A stretch of DNA of 64,000 bases from contig JAVBPU010000006.1 in the NCBI GenBank assembly GCA_031549415.1, positions 1 through 64,000 of the forward strand, written 5' to 3'. The number at the start of each line of letters is the position of its first letter. Position 1 is the first letter of the stretch. This DNA is from Limiplasma sp031549415 (lineage in GTDB: Bacteria; Bacillota; Clostridia; Christensenellales; Aristaeellaceae). Positions 56,245 through 64,000 of this stretch are shown one piece after another. A program made the translations under genes and the position numbers. The notes below the pieces were generated by a model. It worked only from the letters and a program-made list of their open reading frames with translations. It was not told where the DNA came from and ran no database searches.

Positions 56245-57153
56245 CTATTTTTCCCTAGCATCATACCCCAGCGTCCGCAAATCCTCCATGCGGTTGCGCC
56301 AGTCCTCCCGGACCTTGACCCAGAGTTGCAGGTTCACCCGCATGCCCAGCAAAGCTTCGATGTCCAGGCGGGCCTCCTGGCCAATGCGGCGCAGCATACT
56401 GCCCTGCTTGCCGATGATGATTCCCTTGTGGGCGCTGCGCTCACAGTACAGGGTGGCGTGGATTTCCATCAGTTCATCGCTGAGCTTTTTCATGCTCATC
56501 ATTTCCACACCGATGCCGTGGGGCACCTCCTCCTTCAAATGGAGCAGGGCCTTTTCCCGAATGAGCTCCGCGCAGAGAATCCGCTCCGGCTGGTCGGTGA
56601 TGGCATCCTCCGGAAAGTATTGAGGGCCTTCGGGCAAGGCTTCCACCAGCAGCTTTTTGATGCGCTCCACGCCGTCCCCGGTTTGGGCGCTGATGGGTAC
56701 GATTTCATCATAGCCGTCCTGGGCAAAGGAGCTGATGATCTGCAGCAGGTTCTCTTTTTTCAGCAGGTCAATTTTGTTGAGCAGCAGGAATTTTTTCACC
56801 TTCCTGGCGCTCATATCCCGCACCAGGGCATGGTCCTGCTTGCCCAGGCTGGTGGCGTCCACCATCACCACCAGCGCGTCAATGCCTTGCAGGGCTTCCT
56901 TGGCGGCCTGCATCATGTACTCTCCCAGGCGGGAGCGGGGCGTGTGCATGCCGGGGGTGTCCAAAAAAATGATTTGGCTGCCGGGTTGGCTGCATACACC
57001 CATGATACGATTGCGGGTGGTCTGTGGCTTGTTGCTGACAATGGCTACCTTTTCGCCCACCATGGCGTTCATGAAGGTGCTTTTGCCCACATTGGGGCGG
57101 CCAACAATGGCTACAAAGCCAGAGCGGAAGGGGACTTCTTGCTGCTTCGTCAA
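56245..57153 (-). CDS. era: GTPase Era
   Basis: 302 residues. The G domain has G1 GRPNVGKST (18-26), G2 QTTRNRI, G3 DTPGMH and G4 NKIDLL. The C-terminal KH domain has KGIIIGKQGSMLRRIG. Era binds the 3' end of 16S rRNA and assists 30S maturation. It is the last gene of the yqfC-yqfD-phoH-yqfF-ybeY/cdd-era group, 87 bp after the fusion gene; the usual downstream recO is not seen. Confidence 0.97.
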   Translation of the reverse strand: MTKQQEVPFRSGFVAIVGRPNVGKSTFMNAMVGEKVAIVSNKPQTTRNRIMGVCSQPGSQIIFLDTPGMHTPRSRLGEYMMQAAKEALQGIDALVVMVDATSLGKQDHALVRDMSARKVKKFLLLNKIDLLKKENLLQIISSFAQDGYDEIVPISAQTGDGVERIKKLLVEALPEGPQYFPEDAITDQPERILCAELIREKALLHLKEEVPHGIGVEMMSMKKLSDELMEIHATLYCERSAHKGIIIGKQGSMLRRIGQEARLDIEALLGMRVNLQLWVKVREDWRNRMEDLRTLGYDAREK

Positions 57154-57240
57154 AGGAGGGTTCCTCGTTTCTGTAAGCGATACGCGGACGAGCCCTTCCC
57201 ACGGGACCCATCGGCATGGCGTGAAGGACCGGAATGACTA

Positions 57241-58152
57241 TTAGGGCAAATCCTTGGGGCCAAAGCTGTGGGGAAGCAAATCCGGCAAAGTGGTCTTTTC
57301 CACATGGCCGTCTCCCCAGGTGACCAGCACCCGCAGGCCCGGCGCGAATTCGTTGAGCACCTGGCGGCATGCGCCGCAGGGGTATGGCGGGGAGGCTTCC
57401 GCGGCGATGGCGATGGTCAGAAACTCCTTCGCGCCTTCGCTGACCGCCTTAAAGAGGGCGGTGCGCTCCCCACAGTTGGCCAGGCCATAGGAGGCGTTTT
57501 CAATATTGCAGCCCTGAAAAACACGCCCATCGGCGCTGAGCAGGCAAGCGCCGACTTTGTAATGGCTGTAAGGGCTGTAGGAGCGCTGCATGGCCTGCCG
57601 CGCCAGGGCCAGCAGCTCTTCATCCGTGGGATAGGAAGGGGTGTCCTCCCGGGAAATTCCCGCCATTTGCAAGGCTTTTTCTTCCATTTGCCGCATCTCC
57701 TTCTGTTCGTCTGGGGCCATATGGTCGTAGCCAAAGAGGTGAAACAGGCCATGCGCCAGCAAATAGGCCAGCTCCCGCCGCAGGCTGTGGCCATAGTCCA
57801 GGGCCTGCGCTTTGGCATGGTCCAAAGAAATGAGGATATCGCCCAGCATGGCGCCGCCCAGGTCCGGGTCAAATTCCTGGCGAAGGCGGGCCGGACAGTC
57901 CTTCGCGGTCTTGCCACGGGGGAAGTTGGCGCTGGGAAAGCTAAGCACGTCCGTGGCTTGGTCCAGGCCGCGGTACAACCGGTTCGCCTCCCGGATCGGC
58001 CCATCCTCCACCCATTCCACATGGACGGCGCAGGGGAAGGAAATCCCTTCCGCCGCCTGGCAGCAATCCGCCACCAGAGCTAGCAGGCTGGACGAACTTA
58101 CCGCCTCTTGCTCCAGACGGGCCCCCTCCCCCTGGGTCCACTCAATGAACAT
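57241..58152 (-). CDS. ybeY-cdd: Fusion of rRNA-processing endonuclease YbeY and cytidine deaminase
   Basis: 303 residues in one unbroken frame from ATG 58152 (GCAGGAG). Residues 1-165 form a YbeY domain with ATDVLSFP, GDILISLDHAKAQA and the zinc motif H134GLFH138LFGYDH144. Residues 175-303 form a complete cytidine deaminase with NIENASYGLANCGERTAL (Cys227, catalytic Glu229) and PCGACRQ (Cys259, Cys262). In most Firmicutes these are separate genes, often with dgkA between them; here dgkA is gone and the products are joined by a short linker (GISREDTPSYPTDE). The start overlaps the end of yqfF by 11 bp. Both active sites look intact. Confidence 0.93.
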   Translation of the reverse strand: MFIEWTQGEGARLEQEAVSSSSLLALVADCCQAAEGISFPCAVHVEWVEDGPIREANRLYRGLDQATDVLSFPSANFPRGKTAKDCPARLRQEFDPDLGGAMLGDILISLDHAKAQALDYGHSLRRELAYLLAHGLFHLFGYDHMAPDEQKEMRQMEEKALQMAGISREDTPSYPTDEELLALARQAMQRSYSPYSHYKVGACLLSADGRVFQGCNIENASYGLANCGERTALFKAVSEGAKEFLTIAIAAEASPPYPCGACRQVLNEFAPGLRVLVTWGDGHVEKTTLPDLLPHSFGPKDLP

Positions 58153-60535
58153 CGGGAAACTCCTGCGGGGCGGCGGGTGCAGGCGAAGCCGTGGCTTCCG
58201 CCGCCGCTTCCACCGTCGCACCGGCGGTTTCGGCCGTTTCCGCCGTTTCGCCTGTTTCCGTTGTTTCGCCTGTTTCTGTTGCTTTCGCCGTTTCTATCAC
58301 AGTTTCCGTGGGCCGCAATTCCTGGGATTCCACCAGGCTTTCCACCCGGGCAGGCGGTCCCATCAAATGCGCAGGGGGAACATTTTCCGGGGCAATGGCG
58401 GGGTATTCGATACGTTCATGGAACACGCCGTTTAACACCGTGGCAAAGGCGTCACAAATTTTATCAATATCCGACAGGGTGATGGGCGCTTCGCTGAGCT
58501 GGCCATCCTCCAGCTTGCCGCGCACCAGCCGTTCAATGAACTCCTCAATGGCCTGGGGCGTGGGGTCCGGCATGCTGCGCACGGCGGCTTCAATGGTGTC
58601 CGCCAGCATCACAATGGCGCTTTCCTTGGTGTGGGGTCGTTTCCCGTCATAGCGGAAATCCGCGATGTCCACAGGCTGGCCGTTGGCCTGCTGCAAGGCC
58701 TTGTGGTAGAAAAACATCACCGGAGTGTCTCCGTGGTGCTCGATTACCACATCCTGAATCTCTTGCGGCAAACGGCTTTGCTGGGCCATGATGAGCCCGT
58801 CCCGGGTGTGGGCGGTGACGATGGCAGCGGAGACGTAAGGGTTCGCCTGCTCATGGGGGTTTTCGCCCATCTGATTTTCTTTAAAATAGAGGGGGCGCTT
58901 GAGCTTGCCGATATCGTGAAAGTAGGAGCCTGCCCGGGCCAGCAGCGGATTGGCCCCGATGGCCTCTGCGGCGGCCTCGGCCAAATTGGCCACGATGATG
59001 CTGTGGTGATAGGTGCCGGGGGCCTCCATCAGCAGGCGGCGCAGCAAGGGGTGGTTGGGGTTGGAAAGCTCCAGCAGCTTGCTGGGGGTGGCCAGGTTGA
59101 AGAAGGATTCCATCAAGGGGTCCAGGCCCACGCACAAAATGGAGGCGATGAGTGCGCTGCCTGCGCACCAAAGGGCGTTGGTAAACACCAGTTGGACGGA
59201 GTTGTTGGTCATAAACCCGATGGTGTGGATGATGATCAGGTTGGTGAGGGCGGTGACGATGCCGCAAAGAAGCACCTGCTGGCGGTAGGGCTTTTGCACG
59301 ATGATGCGCACCGCCACCAGGCTGCTGACCAGCGTGGTGAGCAGCAGGTTCACCATTTCTGTGCCATAGGTGCTATCGCCCCCCACAATCAGGGCGCTGG
59401 TGAGGATGGAAAGGGAAATGCCGCCCGCTACGCCCGCAGCGCCGCCCAGCAGGCCGGAGAGCATCATGGCCCCCAGCAGCACCGGAGCCAGGTAAATGTT
59501 GACCATGCGGCCCAGCAAACAGACCGCCAGGGTGAGGCAGACCACCAGCATGACGATGCTCAGCCTCTTGGGGCTTTTCAAAATAGCGGGCGCGGACAGG
59601 GAAAGGACCAGCAGCAGGGCAAAAACGGACAGGCAAACCATCAGGGCAGCACCTACATACAGGATCACGTCAATGCTGTCGTCATCCAACAGCCCCAGGC
59701 TGCGGAGCATTTCCAGTTGGTTGGCGTTCACCCGCTCCCGGGCCAGAATGATGTTCTGCCCTTGCTTGTACATCACCGGCTCCACAGCGGCCCGGGCGTC
59801 TTCCTGCAGCTTGTGGGTGGCCTCTTGGTCGATGACCATATTGGGCTGGATCACCTTGCGCAAAACGGGGGTGACCACGTTTTGCAGCAGGTCCATCTCG
59901 GTTTTATACCCGATGATCTGCTGCAAATACTGGATGGCATCGCCCACATAGCCTTCCCGGATGGTGGTGTTGAGGGTATTGCTCACGGCGGTGGTGATGT
60001 TGTCGTTGAGGTCCAGCATTTGCTGGTCGCTGGCGTGAAGCAGGGTATCCAGCTGGTAATCCGCCAAGGTTACCTGGGTAAGCAGGGAGTGGGCGTATTG
60101 CAGGTCCGAAGGGGAAAAGACATAGGGTTTGCTTCCGCCGATAGGAAGATGGTTGGCCAAGGTTTTCTGGCCGTATTGCTGCACGGCGTTGATTTGCGTC
60201 ATCACATTCTTTAGGTTTTGCAGCACCTGGGAGGCCACGTCTTCTTTATATAGGTAGCTTGGCTCCACATGGCGGGCGGCTTCCTCCCGCTGGCGGGAGG
60301 TGCTGATTTCGTCCACCACGTCCTTGCTAGCAGTGATGGTGACATGGGAGATGTCGCCCACCCGTAGGTCGTAGCGCTCCGGGGCGATGGCCAGCAAAAA
60401 CAGGGCCAGCAGCACCAGCGTGCCGATGACCAGCACATACACGCACCGGGCGGGAATGGAGCGAACCGCGGCAACGACAGACCCCCAGGTCCAACGGCTT
60501 TTTCGATGCGCGCTGGAATGCTTTTTAGGCATCAT
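58142..60535 (-). CDS. yqfF: 7TM-HD domain protein (PgpH/YqfF family)
   Basis: About 797 residues. An N-terminal helix (about 30-50), a large external 7TMR-HDED domain (about 55-290), seven membrane helices (about 300-490) and a cytoplasmic HD domain with TYHHSIIVANLAEAAAEA, SYFHDIGKLKRP and the HHGDTP motif. Family members include PgpH, a c-di-AMP phosphodiesterase, so second-messenger breakdown is likely. A Glu/Thr-rich tail (TETGETTETGETAETAETA) is a local low-complexity extension. Start: ATG 60535 is 10 nt from GGGAGG; the ATG at 60544 is too close. It lies between phoH and the ybeY/cdd fusion, overlapping both. Confidence 0.93.
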   Translation of the reverse strand: MMPKKHSSAHRKSRWTWGSVVAAVRSIPARCVYVLVIGTLVLLALFLLAIAPERYDLRVGDISHVTITASKDVVDEISTSRQREEAARHVEPSYLYKEDVASQVLQNLKNVMTQINAVQQYGQKTLANHLPIGGSKPYVFSPSDLQYAHSLLTQVTLADYQLDTLLHASDQQMLDLNDNITTAVSNTLNTTIREGYVGDAIQYLQQIIGYKTEMDLLQNVVTPVLRKVIQPNMVIDQEATHKLQEDARAAVEPVMYKQGQNIILARERVNANQLEMLRSLGLLDDDSIDVILYVGAALMVCLSVFALLLVLSLSAPAILKSPKRLSIVMLVVCLTLAVCLLGRMVNIYLAPVLLGAMMLSGLLGGAAGVAGGISLSILTSALIVGGDSTYGTEMVNLLLTTLVSSLVAVRIIVQKPYRQQVLLCGIVTALTNLIIIHTIGFMTNNSVQLVFTNALWCAGSALIASILCVGLDPLMESFFNLATPSKLLELSNPNHPLLRRLLMEAPGTYHHSIIVANLAEAAAEAIGANPLLARAGSYFHDIGKLKRPLYFKENQMGENPHEQANPYVSAAIVTAHTRDGLIMAQQSRLPQEIQDVVIEHHGDTPVMFFYHKALQQANGQPVDIADFRYDGKRPHTKESAIVMLADTIEAAVRSMPDPTPQAIEEFIERLVRGKLEDGQLSEAPITLSDIDKICDAFATVLNGVFHERIEYPAIAPENVPPAHLMGPPARVESLVESQELRPTETVIETAKATETGETTETGETAETAETAGATVEAAAEATASPAPAAPQEFPDVH

Positions 60536-61517
60536 GGCCTGCATTCCTCCCTATCCATTTGCTTTCGTATGCTTCGTAGGCTTTTACCACGGTCTGCACC
60601 AGGTCATGGCGCACCACATCGCTGTGGGTCAGCCGGAGGATGGCGATTTCCGGAATGTCCGCCAGCACTTCCAGGGCCTGCAGCAGGCCGCTTTTTTTGC
60701 CCACGGGCAGATCGGTTTGGGTCACGTCTCCGGTGACCACAGCCCGGGAGCCTGCGCCCAGGCGCGTTAAAAACATTTTCATTTGCTCCGTGGTGGTATT
60801 TTGCGCCTCATCCAAGATAATGAAGCTGTCGGACAGGGTGCGTCCCCGCATATAGGCCAGGGGCGCAATTTCCAGCACGCCGCGCTCTTGCAGCTTCACG
60901 GCGGCCTCCCCGCCCATCATATCATACAGGGCGTCAAACAGGGGGCGCAGATAGGGGTCCACTTTCTGGCTCAAATCCCCCGGCAGAAAGCCCAGCTTTT
61001 CACCGGCTTCCACCGCGGGCCGGGTCAGTACGATGCGTTCGATTTCCTTGTTGCGCAGGGCCACCACGGCCAAAGCCATGGCCAGGGAGGTTTTACCGGT
61101 GCCGGCAGGGCCTACCGCAAAGGTGAGCTCATGGTTTTGGATGGCCTTCACATACTGGTGCTGGCCATAGGTTTTGCAGCGGATGGGACGCCCCCGATGG
61201 GTAACGGCCACCACAGTGGAGGCAATTTCGTCCAGCCTGTCCAACTGCCCTTCCCGGACCAGGGAAAGGGCATAGCGCAGGGTGGAGCGGTCCACCTGGG
61301 CATGGCGGCGGAAAAGGTCCTGCAATTTTTCTACCACGGCCTGGGCCATGGCGGCGTTTTCCTCCGGGCCGGTGATGATCAGATCGCTGTCCCGAAGGGC
61401 CAGCTGGACGCTGAGCTCTTCCTCCATCAAAGGGATGTTTTTGTCATTGGCGCCAAACAAGGCCAAATAGCTATCAGGGCTTTCCAGCGCGATGCGCGTC
61501 TGGGGCAAAACTGTCAA
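60525..61517 (-). CDS. phoH: PhoH-like ATPase
   Basis: 330 residues from a TTG start at 61517 placed 9 nt after CGGAGG, 16 bp beyond the yqfD stop; no ATG with a ribosome binding site exists nearby and a longer frame would overlap yqfD. It has a KH-like N-terminal region, then a PhoH P-loop domain: Walker A GPAGTGKTS, LTRPAVEAGEKLGFLPGDL, the DEAQNTT Walker B, GSRAVVTGDVTQTDLP and LTHSDVVRHDLV. PhoH proteins are predicted RNA-associated ATPases usually found with ybeY, as here. It overlaps yqfF. Confidence 0.93.
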   Translation of the reverse strand: MTVLPQTRIALESPDSYLALFGANDKNIPLMEEELSVQLALRDSDLIITGPEENAAMAQAVVEKLQDLFRRHAQVDRSTLRYALSLVREGQLDRLDEIASTVVAVTHRGRPIRCKTYGQHQYVKAIQNHELTFAVGPAGTGKTSLAMALAVVALRNKEIERIVLTRPAVEAGEKLGFLPGDLSQKVDPYLRPLFDALYDMMGGEAAVKLQERGVLEIAPLAYMRGRTLSDSFIILDEAQNTTTEQMKMFLTRLGAGSRAVVTGDVTQTDLPVGKKSGLLQALEVLADIPEIAILRLTHSDVVRHDLVQTVVKAYEAYESKWIGRNAGHDA

Positions 61518-61533
61518 AAGGGCCTTCCTCCGA

Positions 61534-62685
61534 TCATGGCGGCGCGGCAGCGAGGTCTGAAATCCATTCCGCTGTAGCGGTTGCCTGCAAGTTGCCACCT
61601 TCTATCATACAATAATCTACCCATTTGTCAACAATTTCATCGCCAGCTAAAGCCTCGGAAAGCTTTCGCAGCGCGGCGGTGGCGGCCTCTTGCCGCACCT
61701 GTGCCTCCAGCCGTGGGGCATACTCCAGCGCCACCTCCTGCCGCACCTCCCGCCGAAGCCATACCGGGAAAAAACTTCCTACCACGGGTAGCAGAGTCAC
61801 CTCCACATCACAGGCCAGATAGGAAGGGGTGGCTGGCTGGCTGGGATAGGAAAGCCAGGGCGTGCATAGCTGCTGGATCTCGGCGCTGCGGCCCGTGGGG
61901 GCGCTGTGGGTTTCAAACAAAGGGAGGCTCACCTGCCGGGCAGTCCAGCAACGAGCCTTTACGATGCCCTGGGCCGCCACGGGCACCTGGGTTTCATCCG
62001 CCGCCCGTTCCCGGCCATAAATCAGCACCTGGCCTTTTTGCACCAGGTCGCCGGCCTTCACCGCCGCAGTGCCTGCGTGGACCTGCACGGAGAGCACCAC
62101 TCCGTCCCTGGCGGCCACCAGGTCTCCCGGGCTGGTGGGGGGAAGCTTTGGCGCGGTGACGCCCAGGGTCACGTCCACCATCAAGGTAATGTCGTGGACG
62201 TAAGGCCGGAACCAGGCCACCCCGGGATAGCGGTGATGAAGCTTTTGTTCCAGCGCGGAAACATCCGTTTGCGCCTTGGCCCGGCCCGGCCCATAGCCTT
62301 CTTCCGCCAGGAAAAGGGCGATGTCCCCCTGGTAAGGCCCTGCCCCCTGGATGCTTACCTGCCAAATGAACTGGTACAGGGTGATCACCAAGGCCAGCAT
62401 CAGCACGGCCCCCAGGGGAATGCCCCAGCGGCGGCGCAAAAAAGCCAGCGCGGCGGCCAACTGAAGGGGCTTTTCACCGCTGAGCTTCCAGCCTTTTTCC
62501 TGGATCAGGGCGCGGATGGCGGGCATGTCCGCCAGGTAGGCCCGGCAGAGAAGCTTCCGCTGGCCGCTTCTTTCCAGGGACAGCAAGGGGATGCCGCTTT
62601 TCACCAGCATGTTGGCAAAGCGCTCCAGGTTGAGGCCGTCGATGGTAAAGCCACAGGTCAGATAGGGAAGGCGCAAAGGCTTCAC
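61534..62685 (-). CDS. yqfD: Sporulation protein YqfD
   Basis: 383 residues from GTG 62685 (GGGAGGTAGCC). The N-terminal region has RFANMLVKSGIPLLSLERSGQ and YLADMPAIRALIQEKGW, one or more membrane helices around 90-115 (FLRRRWGIPLGAVLMLALVI), and the external region beginning VSIQGAGPYQ and continuing through DGVVLSVQVHAGTAAVKAGDLVQKGQVLI, a barrel-sandwich-like segment typical of the family. YqfD is a mother-cell sporulation protein of uncertain biochemical role. It is coupled to yqfC and lies ahead of phoH, the standard order in spore formers. Confidence 0.93.
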   Translation of the reverse strand: MKPLRLPYLTCGFTIDGLNLERFANMLVKSGIPLLSLERSGQRKLLCRAYLADMPAIRALIQEKGWKLSGEKPLQLAAALAFLRRRWGIPLGAVLMLALVITLYQFIWQVSIQGAGPYQGDIALFLAEEGYGPGRAKAQTDVSALEQKLHHRYPGVAWFRPYVHDITLMVDVTLGVTAPKLPPTSPGDLVAARDGVVLSVQVHAGTAAVKAGDLVQKGQVLIYGRERAADETQVPVAAQGIVKARCWTARQVSLPLFETHSAPTGRSAEIQQLCTPWLSYPSQPATPSYLACDVEVTLLPVVGSFFPVWLRREVRQEVALEYAPRLEAQVRQEAATAALRKLSEALAGDEIVDKWVDYCMIEGGNLQATATAEWISDLAAAPP

Positions 62686-62689
62686 TTGG

Positions 62690-62959
62690 CTACCTCCCTT
62701 CGGCGGGGCGGTAGGAAAGCTTGCCAATTTTGCCAAACACCACCAAATCGTCCTGGTTGTAATGGGAGATGGAGAGGTTTTCACCGCTGATCACCAGCAG
62801 GCCGCAGGCGGTTTTTACGATGACTTCTTGCTGGCTATAGGCAAAAATGCCCTGGTGCTGTTCCACAATCAGCTTTTCATCGCCCAGCAGGACGGAGCGG
62901 GGCCAGCCCAGCACCAGTTCCTGGGGGATATCCGCCCGTCTCAGCTTTTCTGGCAGCAT
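62690..62959 (-). CDS. yqfC: Sporulation protein YqfC
   Basis: 89 residues: VLGWPRSVLLGDEKLIVEQHQGI, SQQEVIVKTACGLLVISGENLSI and HYNQDDLVVFGKIGKLSYR, matching the YqfC/YabP family of small beta-rich sporulation proteins. The start ATG at 62959 follows GCGAAAGGAGG. It is the first gene of the run that ends with era. No convincing sigma-E promoter was found in the 62960-63050 spacer, which overlaps the divergent symporter promoter. Confidence 0.92.
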   Translation of the reverse strand: MLPEKLRRADIPQELVLGWPRSVLLGDEKLIVEQHQGIFAYSQQEVIVKTACGLLVISGENLSISHYNQDDLVVFGKIGKLSYRPAEGR

Positions 62960-63028
62960 GGGAGGGCCTCCTTTCGCAGGGGTTTTGAACAGGATATTCC
63001 CTGAGCGAAGGCTTCATGAAGAAATCAC

Positions 63029-63056
63029 TTGCTTTTTTGTGAAAGGTACTTATAAT
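63029..63056 (+). promoter_or_regulatory. Promoter of the sodium/solute symporter gene
   Basis: TATAAT (63051-63056) with TTGCTT (63029-63034) 16 bp upstream. The leader of about 50 nt ends in GGAAGGTGG. Confidence 0.55.
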
Positions 63057-63110
63057 GGATGCGTAGGGTCTCCCTTCGCGGAGGCAAGTAGTACGGAAGG
63101 TGGTTGTTTT

Positions 63111-64000
63111 ATGAAGTGGTTTATTTTGATTGCCTATGTGGTGATGATGGTGGCAGTCATCGCCGTGACCGCGAAAAAAAACCTATCGCTTAACGATTTT
63201 CTGCTGGGGGGCCGCAATGTGGGCGCGTGGATGAGTGCGCTCAGCTACGGCACCAGCTATTTTTCTGCCGTGATTATCGTGGGCTACGCAGGCTCCACTG
63301 GTTGGGACGTGGGGCTTTCCGCCATCTGGTGCGGCATTGGCAATGCCCTGGTAGGCAGCCTGCTGGCCTGGGCGGTGCTGGCCAGACCCACCCGCAGCAT
63401 GGGCGAACGCCTAAAGGTCAGCACCATTCCCAGCTTTTTTGAAAAGCGGTACAACAGCAAGCTACTCAAAATCATCGCCAGCCTGATCATCTTCGTGTTT
63501 TTGCTGCCCTACTCCGCCAGCGTTTACAAGGGCCTGGGCAATATGTTTGAGCGGGCCTTCCACATCAATTACACCTGGTGCATCATTGGCATCGCCATGC
63601 TGTCCGCCGTTTACTTGTTCGCGGGCGGCTACAAGGCCACGGCCATCACGGATTTTGTGCAGGGCATCATCATGATCGGTGGCATTGTGGCCGTGGTGGT
63701 GTACGTGGTGCGCGGGGCGGGCGGCGTGACGGAGGGCTTGGGCCTGCTGGGTGACCCACAGGTGGGAGGCCCGGCCATGAACCGGCTGTTTCCCAGCGCC
63801 GACAAGGCGGTATGGCTGTGCAGCAACGTGTTGCTGACCTCTGCCGGGGTGCTGGGCATGCCCCAGATGATCCACAAGTTTTTTGCCATCAAGGATACCA
63901 AGAGCGTGACCCGTGCCACGGTGATCTCTACCGCCTTTGCGCTGGTCGTGGCCGGGGGCGCGTATTTCGCGGGCAGCTTTGGCCGGGTGGTGCTCAGCAA
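63111..64000 (+). CDS. Sodium:solute symporter (SSS family), truncated by the window edge
   Basis: 296 residues are visible and the frame stays open to the edge. The start MKWFILIAYVVMMVAVIAV is the first membrane helix. It is followed by LNDFLLGGRNVGAWMSALSYGTSYFSAVI with the SYGTSYFSA helix-2 pattern of SSS carriers, then VSTIPSFFEKRYNSK, FAGGYKATAITDFVQGIIM and a QMIHKFFAIKDTKS loop. The family is PutP/pantothenate/sugar symporter-like. The solute cannot be told. It is divergent from yqfC, and its C-terminal half lies outside the window. Confidence 0.9.
   Translation, partial: MKWFILIAYVVMMVAVIAVTAKKNLSLNDFLLGGRNVGAWMSALSYGTSYFSAVIIVGYAGSTGWDVGLSAIWCGIGNALVGSLLAWAVLARPTRSMGERLKVSTIPSFFEKRYNSKLLKIIASLIIFVFLLPYSASVYKGLGNMFERAFHINYTWCIIGIAMLSAVYLFAGGYKATAITDFVQGIIMIGGIVAVVVYVVRGAGGVTEGLGLLGDPQVGGPAMNRLFPSADKAVWLCSNVLLTSAGVLGMPQMIHKFFAIKDTKSVTRATVISTAFALVVAGGAYFAGSFGRVVLS

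Noticed and set aside
57241..58152. Sequencing frameshift joining ybeY and cdd artificially
   Set aside because: Both domains are complete with no lost or duplicated motif, and the linker reads as normal coding sequence. A single-base error could only fuse them if a stop and start had been removed, for which there is no sign.
58631..60214. Plus-strand open frame of over 500 codons opposite yqfF
   Set aside because: The opposite strand encodes a full 7TM-HD protein with all motifs; the plus frame is a shadow.

Overview
The window is a GC-rich (roughly 60%) chromosomal segment from an endospore-forming member of the class Clostridia, probably a gut anaerobe. The evidence is a spoIID-spoIIQ pair and yqfC-yqfD sporulation genes, a Trp T-box leader, a Na+-pump decarboxylase beta/gamma pair, an agmatine-deiminase cluster and mostly sigma-A-type promoters with Gram-positive ribosome binding sites. 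A Christensenellales-like lineage is my guess only. No rRNA, tRNA, CRISPR array or complete insertion sequence was seen.

Layout. 1-0.7 kb: a decayed, lower-GC prophage remnant ending in a 141-bp inverted-repeat element. 0.7-3.6 kb: a CDF-like membrane protein and a polyprenol-kinase-like protein, divergent from a TetR regulator, then an RpiR regulator. 3.9-8.8 kb: putrescine carbamoyltransferase, agmatine deiminase and two related permeases, without a carbamate kinase. 8.9-15.3 kb (minus): pstSCAB-phoU-phoBR, with a circularly permuted PstS. 15.5-20.6 kb: an SMP-30 lactonase, a proline-rich membrane protein and a VWA/PP2C/kinase triad resembling the TerY-P modules. 20.7-23.4 kb: feoAB and a DUF1905 protein. 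23.6-26.2 kb: a DUF606 transporter pair with a Crp/Fnr regulator, then an AraC/GyrI regulator. 26.5-33.6 kb: an envelope cluster (SpoIID+SH3 protein, WG-repeat-like membrane protein, secreted SH3-like protein, CbxX-type AAA+ ATPase). 33.6-36.1 kb: an ArsR/HMA/P1B-ATPase metal-export operon. 36.2-41.8 kb: glmS, spoIIQ, spoIID and a large secreted unknown. 42-46.4 kb: CapF, a glycosyltransferase-like protein, a hotdog thioesterase and a Gfo/Idh/MocA oxidoreductase. 46.7-52 kb: an ECF sigma factor with a membrane VWA protein, oadB-oadG, an RNA-like stem-loop, a small membrane protein and a Usp-like protein. 52-56.1 kb: trpB2 under a Trp T-box, TrhA (hemolysin III) and a tandem ferritin-like protein. 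56.2-63 kb (minus): yqfC-yqfD-phoH-yqfF-ybeY/cdd-era, with ybeY and cdd fused. 63.1 kb to the edge: a partial sodium/solute symporter.

How it fits together. Several blocks are coherent units: Pi uptake with its two-component control, Fe(II) uptake, Zn/Cd/Pb-type efflux with a clear operator, agmatine/putrescine catabolism, and late sporulation (engulfment, SpoIIQ). The least explained parts are the TerY-P-like phospho-signalling triad beside a proline-rich bitopic protein, the SpoIID/WG/SH3/AAA+ envelope cluster, the ECF/VWA pair with no separate anti-sigma factor, the double ferritin-like protein, and the 127-bp stem-loop at 50.9 kb. A modular palindromic repeat recurs in at least four intergenic spacers.
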